A model generated the notes under the pieces. It searched no databases. It saw nothing but the letters and a program-made list of their open reading frames with translations, and was not told the DNA's origin. Shown here one piece after another: positions 43,801-58,800 of a stretch of 64,000 bases of DNA; the stretch's first letter is position 1; every line of letters starts with the position of its first letter. The translations under genes were made by a program, and so were the position numbers. The DNA is from an uncultured Adlercreutzia sp. (GTDB lineage Bacteria > Actinomycetota > Coriobacteriia > Coriobacteriales > Eggerthellaceae): contig CAJUFS010000001.1 in the NCBI GenBank assembly GCA_910585575.1, positions 1 to 64,000 on the forward strand, given 5' to 3'.

Positions 43801-46800
43801 ACGTCCCGCTGAACTCCGAGGGCTCTATCGCCACGGTGCAGGCCATCAAGGCCGAGGCCGGCTACGACGACGCCGTCGATTTCGTGACCGTCGACAGCGC
43901 CGTGGAGGGCGCCACCGATGATGAGGGCAACCCCGTCACCGAGAAGAAGATCGTGGGCGCGTGGCTGACCGAGAACCAGGACGTGAAGGCCCTGACGAAG
44001 TACATGGAGACCCGCACGAACCACGTGACCGGCACCATGAACTTGTTCACGGGCTTGGACGACGGCACCGAGCAGCGCGGCGTGTCCGACATCAACCTGT
44101 ACCGCGAGGCCCAGGCCATGCGCTGGACCTACTATGACATTCCGGCCACTTCCGACGGCTGGAACCCGTTCCAGCTCACCAATGTCACCCTGGACGGCGT
44201 GGCCCGCTTCAACGACACCCGTACCCTCACCGCCACCTACAAGGATGTGGCCAACTACTTCGAGGGCACCCTGGCCGTCGACGTGGCCTACAGCCACTTC
44301 CACAACGAGACCACCACGCTGGACTTCAAGGGCCCGCTGTACACCGATACCACGCTGAATGCGAACTTCGGTCAGAGCGTTTCCACCAACGTGCAGCACG
44401 GCGAATGGCGCGTGCACCAGAACGAGTGGAATGCCACGGGCAAGATCCGCGTGTACCGTCGCATCCCGAACGCCCAGTTCCAAAGCCAGGTGTTCCAGAC
44501 GCGCGACGAGGCCACCGGTGCCTATAACGAGAACGCCGCCCAGAAGACGGGCTACGTGGCAGGGGAGACCTTCTGGTATCGCGACACCCTGGTGAACACC
44601 AAGATGGCCCCCAAGCCCAACTCGGTGAGCTCGAACTGGTCCTACAACGATGCGACCAAGACCTATACCGCCGGCAACCTGGGTCGTCACAGCACCACCA
44701 CCACGATGTCCATGACCTTCACCGTGTACAACACCACGGTGGTGTCGTGGTACCAGCGCGTGGTGTCCGAGAGCAACTACGACTGGATGTACTGGTCCAT
44801 TAAGCGCGACGACGGCGCCACCATGTACAGCGAAGACCGCATCATGGGCAACCGTGCCGACAACCGCAGCTACACGCTGGCGGCCGGCACGTACACCATT
44901 TCGTTCAGCTATCGCAAGGACGGCTCGGTGAACGCCTCGGGCGAGACCTGCTATGTCCAGAACCTCAACATCGCCAACGCCTCGGGCTCCATGCCCGACG
45001 TGTCCGGCGACGACGAGACGCGCGAGATCAAGCAAAACCTGTACATCTCCGGCACCACTGAGGATACGGCGGGCGAGGGCGAGATCTACAACCCGGTGTT
45101 CTTCGAGCGCATTCCACTGGACTACCTGAAGCAGGCTGCCGGCTACGCTTACGACAGCGCGGCCGATGTGTCCTCTAAGCTGGGCAGCGACATCACCACC
45201 GACTATCTGGAGCGCACCATCGCCCAGAACACGAAGTGGGTCAACCGCTACGGCGACGACGTGACCGCCGAGCGCACCCGCGGCCTGAAGGTGAAAGTTA
45301 CCCTCATGGGCACCTACGAGGACGAGGCCGACGGCACCACCACGGCTCCCGACTACGGCGGATCCATGAACTATATCTCCACCGAGCAGGGCATCTGCCC
45401 CAACGGCGGCATCAACAACCCCTGCACCCTGGGCGGAACCAGCAACTACACGGCGGGCAAGGCCTACAGCGATCTGAACCCGCGCGCCAAGGGCGTGTCG
45501 AACACTACTACCTTCGGTCTGTTCAAGGTCGAGTGGGTCGTGGATGACCAGTATAAGGATAGCGAGGGCAACGGTGCTATCGTCGACCCGACTGAGAGCC
45601 GTTTCCTGCCCGAGAACGAAATGAATACGGGCTCTAACCTGAGCGACTACGAGAAGAGCCTGCGTCCGGTGGATCGTCCCGACTACACCTCTACATGCAT
45701 GGAAGTGGGCGATACCCTGTCCATCGCCTTCCCGGTGCGCGCTGCCGAGCAGAATCTGCCCCAGGTGTACAAGAACCTGGACAAGTCGAACACCGTGGCC
45801 ACCAATGCCGACGGCACGCCGAACACCTCCGGCGCCGAGCCGGCCTACCTGCCGCGTCTGGGCGAGTACTACTTCTCCAGCTACCACCTGCATTGCGGCC
45901 ACACGGGCTGCGCCGCCGGCAGCTTCTTCGTGAACCCGGGCCCGGGCAAGTCCAACTTCGGCCTGTCCAACGCTGTGCTGGATCCCTTCGCCACGGGCAA
46001 CGTGGAGACGAACCGCCTCATGACCGAGAACGTGCTGATGGACATGGACTCGCTGCTGCGCGAGTCGGCCTTCAGCGCCGACAAGCCCAAGCACGTGGAC
46101 ACCTACGAGATGTTCGCGAAGGCCTACGCCTTCATTCCGGGCACCGCGAACAATTCCACGGGCACGGGCGGCGCCATCGGCGAGAGCGTGGTGGATACTT
46201 CCGGCATCAACCTGAGCACCTACGATCGCGGCACCTCGGGCAAGAACAACCTGTTCATGGACGCCGACGTGATCACCGCCAACAACAAGCAGAAGGTGAG
46301 CTACCACCTGACCGGCACCCCCACGGCCACCACCAACACCGTGGCCGAGGCCAAGGCCGGGCTGCCGAACCAGTACAGCTACGTGTCTCAGAACACGGCC
46401 TCGACGGGCTACACCCGCGACTACTTCCGCTTCGTTACGGCCAGCCGCATCGCCGACGCCCTGTCGTCGATGACCGGCGGCAACGCTGCGAAGACCCAGG
46501 ACACGGTGGTGCTGATGAGCGACACGACGGCCGATCAGCTGTCGGCCACGCCGCTGATCTGGTCTCAGACCCGCCTGCATATGCAGAAGGCCTGGCTGGC
46601 CACCACCTCCGAGATGGTGAGCGACTTCGACAGCCGTACCGGCGCCGATAACGTCAACGACGACTACCAGGCCGCCCGCAAGTACAGCGGCCCCACGCTG
46701 GTGTCCACCAGCGCCTCGGGCAGCCGTGCCAACAACACCTCTTTCAGCCTGGGCGCGGACGTGAACTACACCGACCCGAACAAGGACGTGTACAACAACT

Positions 46801-49800
46801 ACGGCAACAACCTGGCCCAGCATCAGATTCAGCAGGATCCGCAGGTGGAGTACGGTCAGTACGAGGACGCCCTCGAGCTTGGCCAGAGCTACACCAGCCA
46901 GCTGACCGCCTATAACTACGGCGACCGCAATCTGGACGGCGTGGAGTTCACCTACATCATGCCGCGCGGTGTGGAGCCCGTGCTGAACGACGACGGCACC
47001 GTGAAGGTGGATGCCGAGCTGCTGAAGAGCGTGAACGGCATCTCCAAGGGTGTCGGCAAGTCCGCCAACGACGGCGCGCCCTATGTGGCCGAGACCTACG
47101 AGGCCATTCCCGCCGATCTGATCGACGTGGAGATCGTCCAGACGCCCTACGGCACCTATCAGGGCTACGACGCTCCCTCGACCAGCCAGGATCCGGCCAC
47201 CTACCGTACCGGCAACGTGACGACGGCCGCCAACGATTACTCGCGCAACGTGGACGTGTCCACCTACACCGCCATCAACGGCGCCACGGGCCAGCCCTCT
47301 GTGCTGGGCCAGGGTGGTACCGACAAGATGGACGGCGACAAGATCGTGGCCGATCCGGCTCAGATGCGCGGCGAAACCTATACGAAGTCCAGCCAGCCCT
47401 GGGTCATCAAGGTGACCGTGAAGCAGGATCTGGGCAAGTGGTTCGGCCGCGCCGTGGACAACGGCGCCAACGGCACCGACCCCGATCCCACTACGATGAC
47501 GGAGTGCTATGCCAAGGGCGGCTACAAGATGCACGTGAACGTGCGCAGCCGTATCTTCGGCAACAACGAGGACGAGGCCTGGTACGATCGCGTGCTGACC
47601 GCGCCGTGGGACGACACCGAGAACATCGACCGCACTCTGGATGCCGCTACGCCCGGCTCGGCTGCTGTGGAAGACGACCCGGCCACCGAGGATGTGGACG
47701 AGAGCGCCCCGGCCGTGGCCGACAAGAAGCCGTTCAACGCCAGCGCCTACTACCAGATCTACGATGTGGACGTGTACGAGGGCAATGCTGCCCTGCGCAG
47801 CCGCCGTCAGAACGTGCAGCCCTTCGGCATGGACTACACCTGGACCCTTATCGCCAAGGGTCGCCTGGGCGTTCATGCTCCGCTGTACGGCCAGTTCTAC
47901 GGCTCGCCGAACATGCCCGCCATCAACGGCTACACGGTGCTTAACAACGCCGTGATGACCGATGAGGGGCTGGCGGCCAACGATGCCCAGAAGGCCCTGG
48001 CCAAGATGGGCCTGCGCGTGACGGCTACGGGCTACGACTCGAACACCTCGCAGGTGAACTACACCGACGCCCTCAAGGGCGGCAAGACCCTGTACGCCCA
48101 GACCGGTTCCCATGCCGTGATGCGCAAGCCGCTGGTGCGCGTGTGGAACACCGTGTCGGAGTACGAGCCCACCGTGGGCAAGACCTCCGATGCCGTGCGT
48201 GCCGTGAACGAGACCTACTACGTTGATACCGAAGCCGATCGCCGTCAGATCAACGTGCACGTGGAGAACCGCTACTGGCTGAACGACCAGCCGTTCTACT
48301 GGCAGTACAACAACGCCGGCAACGTGCACAACGGCACGACCTACAACTCTAAGTACCACAACAACTACGCGGTGGACGGCGGTCAGAAGGGCTCGCTCAC
48401 GCTGCCCGTGGTAACCGTGGTGCTGCCCTACGGCGTGGCTCCCTACTCGAAGACCACCGGCCAGCCCTACACTATCTCCGGCGAGAACAAGGGTCTGGCG
48501 AACAACACGCTGAACGTGGACGATTGGGATCTGGCCTACACCGTGGGCGCCGATGCCACCAACTACGACAAGCTGAACAACGCCACCCATTACTTCTACC
48601 AGTACTTCGAGGCCAAGGACGCCACGTTCGAGGCTCTGGCCGAGGGTGAGTCCACGACGGGTCTCGAGCTGTTCAAGAAGGACGTGGTGGATGGCAAGGA
48701 TACCTACGTGGCTGTGACCGACGCCGCGCAGGTGCCTGCCGGAACCACCCTGTACAAGAAAACCGCCGAGGCCGTGGAGGCCAAGTACGAGGCTATCCCC
48801 GCGGCCGACGTGGCCTCGTTCAAGGGCAGCCTGTTCGTGCAGGCCTCGGCCCAGCCGGGCACGGTGGATGACGACGCTGACGGCTATGTGGCCTACGACG
48901 GCGTCGACGCCACCGGCTACACGCAGCTGGACTCCGTGAACGGCAACATGACCCGCGCCTGGAAAGAGGCCAACTGGAACGCCACCTACGCCTTCGAGCC
49001 CGTCACCACCGACTCCGGCTCGTCGGAGTGGCGCTACGTGCTGCGCTTTGAGCCCAAGGCCGACGGCTACAACGATCCAAACGATCTGGTCACCCAGATC
49101 GTGAACAACGGTATGGACACGTTCAAGTTCAACGTGCTCACCTACGACGAGCCGAAGATGGGCCTGGATCCGTCGTCGATGACCAAGAGCTACGAGAACA
49201 TCCGCGTGTTCGTTACCTCGAAGGTCGACGGCTACAAGTACCTGACCGACGAGGACATCACCGTGGCCAACGCCAGCGCGGCCAACCGCCTGGAGCAGTC
49301 CACGGGCACGGGCACCACCACCGTGGTGAACGCCGGCACGGCCAACCCCTTCACCGTGGGCGCCGAGGCTCAGCTGACTCGCGACAAGAAGCTGACCTGG
49401 TTGGCCTTCCGTGCCAACCACACCAACTGGTCCACCATCAACTCCAACACTTATAACAACATTTACAAGTCCACGGGCTGGTATACCGCCGACAAGCGCC
49501 TGGATGCCACCGAGTCGACCTACTACACCTACACGGCGCTCTGCAGCTGCGGCCATGAGTTTACGGCCACACCTCATACCGAGGGCTTCATTCCCGCGAA
49601 GTTCATCAAGGTGGGCGATTTGGTCACCGGCGCTAACACTGCCGAGAAGCTACGCTACAACTACCTGGTGGGCTTCAACGGCCAGTACACCGAGCGCACC
49701 GGCAGTACTCGTAGCAGCCAGTCCCTGGGCGCGGTGGCTCCGGCCGCCCTGCCGCTGGTGGGCACCGACGAGCTGAACCGCGACATGTACGGCGAGTTCC

Positions 49801-52800
49801 TGACCACGCCGCTTGTCCAGGGCAAGGGCCTCCAGGTGGGCGACTACGACTTCGCCGCCAACGCCTACGGCCTGTCCCGTGCCACCACCAACGCGCTGAA
49901 CCGCGCCGGCGACACGCTTACCCAGCACACTGAGAACTTCGTGAACCGCGTGACGGGCACGGCCCGTGTCCATGACGATACGGGCGTGTACTCCACGGTG
50001 AAGCTGCGCACCAAGGTGCCGACGCTGAACGTGTCTTACGAGGTGGAGGCCAACCCGCTGAACCGTCCGAGCGACACGAACAAGAACTACGGCGACAAGG
50101 ACGCCCTGGGCGACGCCTTCGTGCCCGGTACCACCACTACCGGCGACGGTGCCGACGAGGGCGCCATCATCAATGTGGACGGCTCGGTCATTCTGGCTCC
50201 GCACGTGCAGTGGGTCAACAACGAAATGGTGACCACGCGTATCATGCGCGACACCAACCACAACGACCTCATCACGGTTACCGAGACCCAGAAGGCCAAC
50301 GGCGACGTGGTCACCGAGATGGTCAGCCGCGATGCCAACAAGGTCATGCAGAGCTATGCCAAGCGCGTGGTGTCGGGTCACACCGTCACGCTGACGCTGA
50401 AGTCCTACAAGGAGGGCAAAGTCGACTGGTCGCTGAAGAAGACCTTCAACCTGTCCCAGCTGACCGGCGAGGTGGACCTGACTGAGGCCAACCTCTACGA
50501 CGGCGATTGCGATGCCGGCGGCAAGCTGGTGCTGACCGAGACCTACAAGCGCACCAAGCGCGTTACCTACGGAACCGTTATCGCGGGCGCGCCGCCCGAG
50601 AGCGCTGTGGGCCAGACCTTCTTCACTAAGCGCGAGATCTACATCGAGTGCGACAAGGACTACGACGGCACCGTCTACGTCATCGAGGACGGCAAGTACG
50701 TCGAAAAGGACAAGTCCACTATCGATATTGATGAGAACACCAAGTACTACCGTTTGGAGGAAGAGTACGACGAGGTAGCCCACACCGAGGCCGAGCTTGA
50801 CAAGTTCCTGTCCGGCAAGCAGAAGCTGTACGTGGGCGACGGCGATGCCTTCGTGCCCGTTACCCTGTACAAGAACAAGAAGCAGGAAGAGGCAGAGGTC
50901 CATCCCTACAGCTACTTCGACTACAAGCCCGAGGCCGTGCCGGCCGAGAGCGCCGTGGGTGCCACCTTCTACACCCTGGACGATGCCACGGGCCGCTTCA
51001 AGACCCTGGCGTTGAACAGCGAGACCGAGCTGGCTCACTATGCCGGTCCCACGGCTCCCACGACTTACGTGAAGCAGCTGATGAACGGCAAGGAAGTGTA
51101 CGTGGCCGCGAAGCTGGCGGCGCTGCCTTGGGGCGACTTCGACGACTACGCCTTCACCTACGAGGGCGAGACCGAGGTGCATGCCGTGGCCGGTGTGAAC
51201 TTCTACATCAAGAAGACCGAGCTCGTTCCGAATCCCGATTACATTCCGCCCGATCCCGACAATGACAACAAGGATGACGGCGACGGTGACGGCGATGGTT
51301 CTGGCGACGGCTCTGGCGAGGGCGATCAGACCCCGGCGGCCCGCGGCGCCGACGGCGCTGGCGAGGGCGGCGAAGGCGGCGAAGGCGGCGGCGAGGAGCA
51401 GCCCGACGTGCCCCAGTACATCGAGCAAGTCACCGAGGTGCCGGTGTCGCTGACCGCGGCCAACATCAAGGACTACCTGAAGAAGTACACGCCCGATGCT
51501 CCCACCCTGTACGAGAAGGTGACCGTTGACGGCCAGACCGTCGAGAAGGTGGTCAACCTGTACGAGAAGAACATCGCGCCGCGTCAGCGCTATAGCTACA
51601 CCGTGGCTGGTTTCGGCCGCATGATCCAGGTGGGCGACAACTACTACGTGCTGACCGAGACAACCCTGGACAAGCTGGGCACCAACGGCAAGCCGTTGAC
51701 CGACACCACCACCGGCGACAAGGTGAAGGAGACCTTCGGCCAGTACAAGGCTGCCGACAAGGCTCCGGATGCCGCCACTGTCGCCGCCGAGCTCGGCCGC
51801 ATGGGCGCCGAGGGTGCTGACTTCTACACCTACTACATTCCCGACGGCATTGCCGATGGCAACAAGTCCGGCACCGTGCGCGTGGTGGAGGACGGCGTGG
51901 TGGTGGAGAAGTCTGCCAACTACATCAACGACGAGGGTAAGAACGCCTCGGCCTTCACCAAGCTGGACAGCAGCGCCGTGAAGCTGGGCGACTACCTGGA
52001 GGCCGAGGCCGACCAGCTGTACGTGAAGATGACCAGCAACGGCACCGACCTGTACGTGCCCGTCGAGCTTATCCGCGTGAAAGAGGAGGAGCCGCCGCGC
52101 ACGCCCGATGAGTACGAGCTGTTCGAGTTCCGCCGCGACCAGACGGTCAGCGACATCCGTATCTCCACCACCCGTTCGGTGGACTTCAAGATCCCGCTGA
52201 AGGATCCCGTGGCCACTGATGAGAACGGTGATCCGTTCATCATCCAGAACCCGTTCTACAGCGTGTCCGGCCGTACTCTGGCTTGGGTGGCCAAGAATGA
52301 TGAGTACTTCCTGTACAACAACATCAAGTACGATCCGACGTTCCTCGAGCAGTTCGGTATGGACAACAACTGGATCGAGCACGAGAGCCTGTTCGTGCCC
52401 TCGACGGAAAAGGATGCTTGGCAGTACAACCAGAACCCCTGGTTCGCCGCCACCATCCTGAACAATGCCGATGCGCTCGACCCGACGGAGTACACCGACA
52501 TCATCGAGGCTCAGGGCAACCTGAAGCATGCCAAGCTGGTGTACGCGCTGCACCTGCCCAGCCAGGTGACGTTCTACGACGACCGCATGCTTACCGACGA
52601 CAAGGAGCTGGCGCAGAGGGACAAGAAGAACTACAAATGGATCGGCCAGGATGCCACCTTGGGCTACACCGATGACGACTACGCCTTCTACGTCGAGCGC
52701 ACCTACAAGGACCGTCATGCCACCACGGCCGACCTGACCAAGGAAGAGTGGGTCGTCGACGCTGAGGGCAAGGAGATCAAGGGCGCTACCGAGGCCGACA

Positions 52801-55800
52801 CTGCCAAGGGCCAGGCCGTCATGAAGGTGGAGCGCCTGACGCCCCAGCAGCTGCTGGACAAGGGCTGGACGGTGAAGGTCACCTATCAGCCGAATTACGG
52901 CGACAACTCCTACGCCACCACCGGTTCCATCGCCAGCCGCGGCGCCAAGGATAACGCGCACTACGGCAAGGCCGACAAGGACAACCCGCTCGATACTGTG
53001 GCCAGCCGCAACCTTATCAACGACGTGCTCTCCGGCTCGACCGAGGAGAACCAGGGTGTGGGCTCCTACACCACCCAGAAGGCCCATGGCCACGACCAAG
53101 AAGTAGTGGTTTTCGAGATTGCCGCGCCCGACGATGCCACCGACTCCGAGTTCGCCGAGTTCGACAGCTTGCTGAACGCCTACTATGCCGGTGCTCACGC
53201 CGACGGCTACCTGGGCTACGGCGATTCCATGACCTTGAAGGTGAAGACGCGCCTGGACAACCTGGGCGACGAGGACACCGCCATGGACGAGAGCCTCTAC
53301 AACGACGGCGAGCTGGTCAGCTACAAGGAGCAGATGGCCGCCATCAACGCCTGGGACGGCGATGAGTCGCAGGTGTACGCCACGGCCCACGAGACGAAGC
53401 TGAACTGGCTGTCCGATGACCCGAACGACGCCGCCTGGGATCACATCTACGACGGCACCGGCGAGGGTCTGACTCCGGGCGCCAATACCGGCTTCGGCAA
53501 GGATGAGAACGGCGACCTCAAGGAAGACGACGTGAAGCCCGGCGCTTCGGCCTCGAAGCCGAAGATGGAGGACATCGCCAAGACCCTCATCGGTACCTCA
53601 TTCCACGGCCAGTCGGTTAACCGCTTCTATCGCGCCGGCGAGAAGGCCGAGGACCATCAGTACCAGAACCTGAACTACGACCGCGATAAGGACCTGGACG
53701 ACCTGTACGTCACGGCCACCTCGGGCACGTTCCGCATCCGCAAGCCTTCGGTCAGCGTTCGCGCCGACACCGAGAAGCTGCGCAGCCTGATCTACAACGC
53801 CGACATGAACGTGTACACCGGCCAGGACGTGCAGCTGAAGGGCTCCAACAACTTCTACGTCACCCAGGCCATCAACACCGGTGGTGCCGTGAATACCTTC
53901 ATGGTGGACTGGCAGGTGCCCTTCTGGGCCACGTCCGGAGTGAACGCGGGCGACAACGCCATGACCGTGCACAACGCTCCCTTCGAGTCGAAGGAGTACG
54001 CGCTCGGCCGTATTCGCTCGTCGTTCCAGAGCGTGTCCACTGGCGTGTGGGAGGTGCCTGGCAGCGAGTACACCACCAGCTACACCTACAAGGGCCAGCC
54101 CATTTCGCTCACGAACGGCACCTACACCACCGATATTCCGAAGGTGGACGAGGAGACCGGCGACATCGTCGTTGACGACGAGGGCAATACCGTCATGGTA
54201 CCCATGACCTTCCACCCCGACGCCACGGGCAACATGGTGGATGAGAACGGCGTGGTGGACCTCGACTTCGCCGTGAAGCGCACCGGCACTAACAAGGCTG
54301 CCGAGACGGAGACCCAGCTGCGCCTGTTCATGTTCGCCCGCGTGGTGTCCGTGGATCGCAACGAGGCCGTCAGCGCCTACAACGAGCAGAACGGCCCGTT
54401 GTACAACGACCATGAGAACTTCGCCCTGGCTGGCTCCGACGCCGACCGCGACTACTGGTACGGCGAGGACGATCTGAACGAGATCGGCGACTCCACCGAC
54501 GGCAACACGGCGGTGCAGCAGCGCTGGGTGCAGATCGGCGATGTGAACGGCTACGCTATCTCCGACAAGCGCAACGAGACCATCGACGACTCGTTCCTGG
54601 ACGACTATCCGGGCTGCGAGGTGCGCCAGATCCGCTGGGTCATCAAGGCTGTGCCGGCGAGCAACCCGCGCGTGGATGACGACACCCTGTCCACCAAGGT
54701 GGCTGTGCCCCACGGCTTCCGCCTGGACGTGGACGCGGTGGCCGATTCCGACAAGAAGCTCTATGACACCAACGACAAGGAAATTCCCACCCAGGGCAAG
54801 CAGGAGGCCGACGACTTCGACCCGCTGCGCCTGAATGTGGGCTGGGGCTACCGCACCAACGATGCCGGCAAGGTGCAGATCCTCGACGCCGCCGGCAACT
54901 ACTATCCGAACACGACGGTGTCCATGCAGCCGGGCGTCACCAACGCCGCGCCGATGATCCAGTTCTCGACGTCGCTGGTGAACACGCCGGCCGTGGGCCA
55001 GGGTTCGCTGGCTGGCGCTCCTGAGGCGCCGCCCACCGAGGTGGACCCCGACGTGCACGTGAACCACTTCGTGTCCGCCACGCCGCGCTACGACGACACC
55101 AAGTACGTGGAGACCGAGCGCAGCCGCGCCGGCTTCATCCGTACGCCCGAGAGTCCCGTACTGGCGCTGGAGATCATCCAGGGCTACTACGCCGGCTCCA
55201 ACAACAACGGCTACAAGTGGGTCACCGGTGCCTCCACCATCGACAAGGGCTCGTCGCGCATGATGCGCTACAAGATCATCCTGTCGAACCTGTCCGACAA
55301 GCAGATGAAGGCCCTGGGATTCAAGGGCTACGATCAGGACTACTGCGCCAATCCGCAGATCTCCCAGATCCTGCCCTTCATCGAGGGCTTCGGCGCCTCG
55401 GTGGATATGGACGACACCAAGCTGAACTACGTCCCGTACCAGCAGATTCTGGACGACTGGAATCTGCCGGAGGGCGAGAAGAAGAAGTACGACTGGTTTG
55501 ACTGGGGCTACGAGTCCCAGGCCGCGGGCAAGAAGGGCCATCCGAATCTGGACGGCAAGACGCCCATGTGGACTTACTACGTGGCGGAGATGACCGACTA
55601 CCTGGAGGTGGCCGATCCCCTTCTCCAGCAGATCTCTTCCACACCGCGCATGAACCAGCCCTCCATCGGCAGTGCCTTCAACATGGCCGATAAGGCGGCC
55701 AGCGTCGAAGCGGGCTCGAACTACAACCGTAAGATGATGAACTGGCGCTTTACCGGCGAGCAGACCACTAAGGACAAGGAGGACGAGAGCGGCAACATCA

Positions 55801-58800
55801 TCCAGGTGACCGAAACCGACCGCGGCATCCTCGATCCGGGTCAGGGCATCGTCATCGAGCTGATCATGCCCATTCAGAAGGAATCCTCCGACATGCTGTT
55901 CGAGGACCTGCTGACTACCGCCGGCTATGGCTACAAGCCGGGCAACTTCAAGCCCTACACGCCCAGCAACACCGACAACGACGGCTCTACCCGCGGCCTG
56001 GTGTCCGACACCCGCGACGTGAACTTGGACGGCCAGACCAGCCAGTCCATGGTCATGATGCAGCTGAAAGCCCTGGAGTTCACTGAGGACGCCAACGTGT
56101 CCTCCACCAAGACCACCACCTCTCAGATGGAGAACTTGGTGACCGAGCTGACCGGCGGCGCCGCCCCGGTTCCCGAGGGTACGCAGTACAGCTACTACGC
56201 AAGCACGGTTAACCCCGAGCGCGATGACACGAAGGCGCGTCTGTACTCGAACAACGTCATCTACGACATCCTGCCCTTCGAGGGCGATACCGAGATCCAC
56301 AACGGCGAGTCGCCCACCCAGCCGAACTACCGTAACTCGCAGTGGGCCGGCTGGCTGAAGGATCTGGACTCCATCAAGGTGAAGCGCTTCAGCTCCGCTG
56401 ACAAGAATATGCCGGCCGATGGCCAGGAGCTGCGTGACGGCTCCGAGGTGAACATCTGGGTCGGCCCCTACGAGAAGGACAGCACGGGCAAGATCAAGCT
56501 GGCCGACGTGGACAAGCTGCTGTGGACCTACAAGTTCATGGAGTGGACCGAGCTGGGCGAGAACTACCCGGAGGATCCCGAGGACGTCATCGAGCACGAG
56601 AACTACCGTTTCGAGGAGTTCCAGAGCGTGCAGTACGGCCGTGCCGACGACAACGGAGACATCGTGCAGTCCGAGGACTCGGTGAAGCGCGGCTACAAGC
56701 TGATCAAGCTCTCCGAGCTGAAGGACTACGTGAAGCTGTATCCCGAAGAGGAAGAGGAGCTGACTCGCGGTCTGCGCGCCATCTGGGCTCAGCCCAAGGC
56801 CGAGGACTACGTGCGCGAGCGCGGCTACCTGCGCCTGGTCTACGACTTGAAGGCGCCGCTCAACCTGCCCAAGTTCGTGGGTACCAAGACCGGCGATCCG
56901 AACGTGGACCTGTTCACCTCTGTGGACAAGAACACCTACGACTCCATGAACGATGCGGAGAAGGCTGAGCATGACAAGAAGCTGGCCCGTGCCAACGAGA
57001 TGCGCTCCGTTATCCAGTGGAACAGCTTCCTGGATCGCGTGAACCAGACCGACTCCAACGACTTCAGCTCGTGGTACTTCGAGGAGAACGTGAAGGCCGG
57101 CGCCTTCATCGATGCCCCGGACAACCGCGGCTACATCGGCGACTATGTGTGGCTCGATCCCGACTGGTCCGGCACCTCCGAGGACGACACCTTGAGCGCT
57201 GACGGCAAGAAGCTGCAGACGGTGGACGGCAAGCTGGTGGACGAGGACGGCAACCCGGCCACGAGCGCCTACCAGGAATCCCTCAACGGCCGCAAGCTGC
57301 TGCGCGGTGTGGATGCCGAGGGCAACCGCTTCGACAACTCGGTGTACACCGACAAGAACGGCCGCACTCAGAACCGCTTGACCGACCTGGACTACGACCT
57401 TGAGGCCGACGATCCGGGTATCAACGGCGTGAAGGTGGAGCTGCTGAACGAGTACGGCGTCCCCGTGAACCGTGACGGCGAGGCCACGCGCCTGATGAAC
57501 AACCAGTCCACGGGCTGGCAGGACCGCTGGGTCGTGTGCAACGCCCGTACCGGCGAGCCCGAGCGCGACTTCCTTGGCAACCTCATCAACGCCGACTCTG
57601 GCGCGCCCTACACGTTCACCACGGAAACCGACTACTACGGCAACCCCGGCTACTACATCTTCTCCGACCTGGAGCCCGGTCGCTATCGCCTGCGCTTCAC
57701 CTTCCCGGAGGAGTACTACAACTACTCGCCCACGCAGAAGTCCATCGGCCAGGCCGACCTGTACGCCAATGCCGATGACAAGGACCTGACCGTCGAGCGC
57801 ATCGAGGCCGATCACGCCAATGGCGTCGACGCGGCCCTGGTGGTTACCACGAGCACCATCAATGTGGAGCCTGTGGCCTACGACCAGTCGAAGGTGGGCG
57901 TGGACCAGCGCCGTGCCGATGCGGTGCACGCGGCCTACGACCAGAAGATGACCTCCATGAAGCTGGGCATCGCCCAGGGTGTCACCTTCGAGGGCGTTAC
58001 CTACCGCGACGACATTCTGGCTGACGGCACTCCCGAGGAGGACATCCAGATCAACTCGCTGCTGGATTCCGTGGGCGTGGGCACTGGCGACACGGAGAGC
58101 CAGATGCAGGGTGCTACGGCCACGCCGGAGAAGCGCCTCGAGGGCATCCGCGTGAACGTTTACGAGTACAACAACGGCTCCATCTCCTCGAGCCTGGCCA
58201 CCGACGCCGACGGCGACGCGGCCACCCTGGTGACCGACGAGACCGGCTTCTTCCGCTTCCGTTTGAAGGCCGGCAAGACCTATATCATCAAGACCTCCGA
58301 GACCGTGGCCAACCGCCTGATCAAGCCCACGCTGAACACGTGGACCTCGGATGCCCTGAAGTACCAGAAGGACGGCTTCTACTACAACGACTCCTACGTG
58401 CTGGTGGCCGACAACGACCTGCGCTACGTGTCCGGCTCGGCCCGTACCTACCCGCTGACGGCCACGCTGCCGCTGGACGAGGAAGGCAAGGTAATCTACG
58501 AGGATCCGGCCAACAAATGGAAGGGCTACGAGCGCCAGGATAAGCTGGCCCTGGGCTACGTCGACGGCACCAAGGGCTACCTGGGCAACAATGTGTGGAA
58601 CGATGCCAACTACGACGGCGTCCAGCAGGACGACGAGGCCGGCATCGGCCAGGGCCCCGAGAACGGCGGCGTGAAGGTGAAGCTGGAGACGTGGTACTAC
58701 GCTCCGGTGGAGTCCACGGTGAAATATGTGCAGAAGACGGTGGACGGCCAGCCCCAGTGGAAGATGACCGCCGACGGCAAGTACCCGGTGGAGGACGAGA

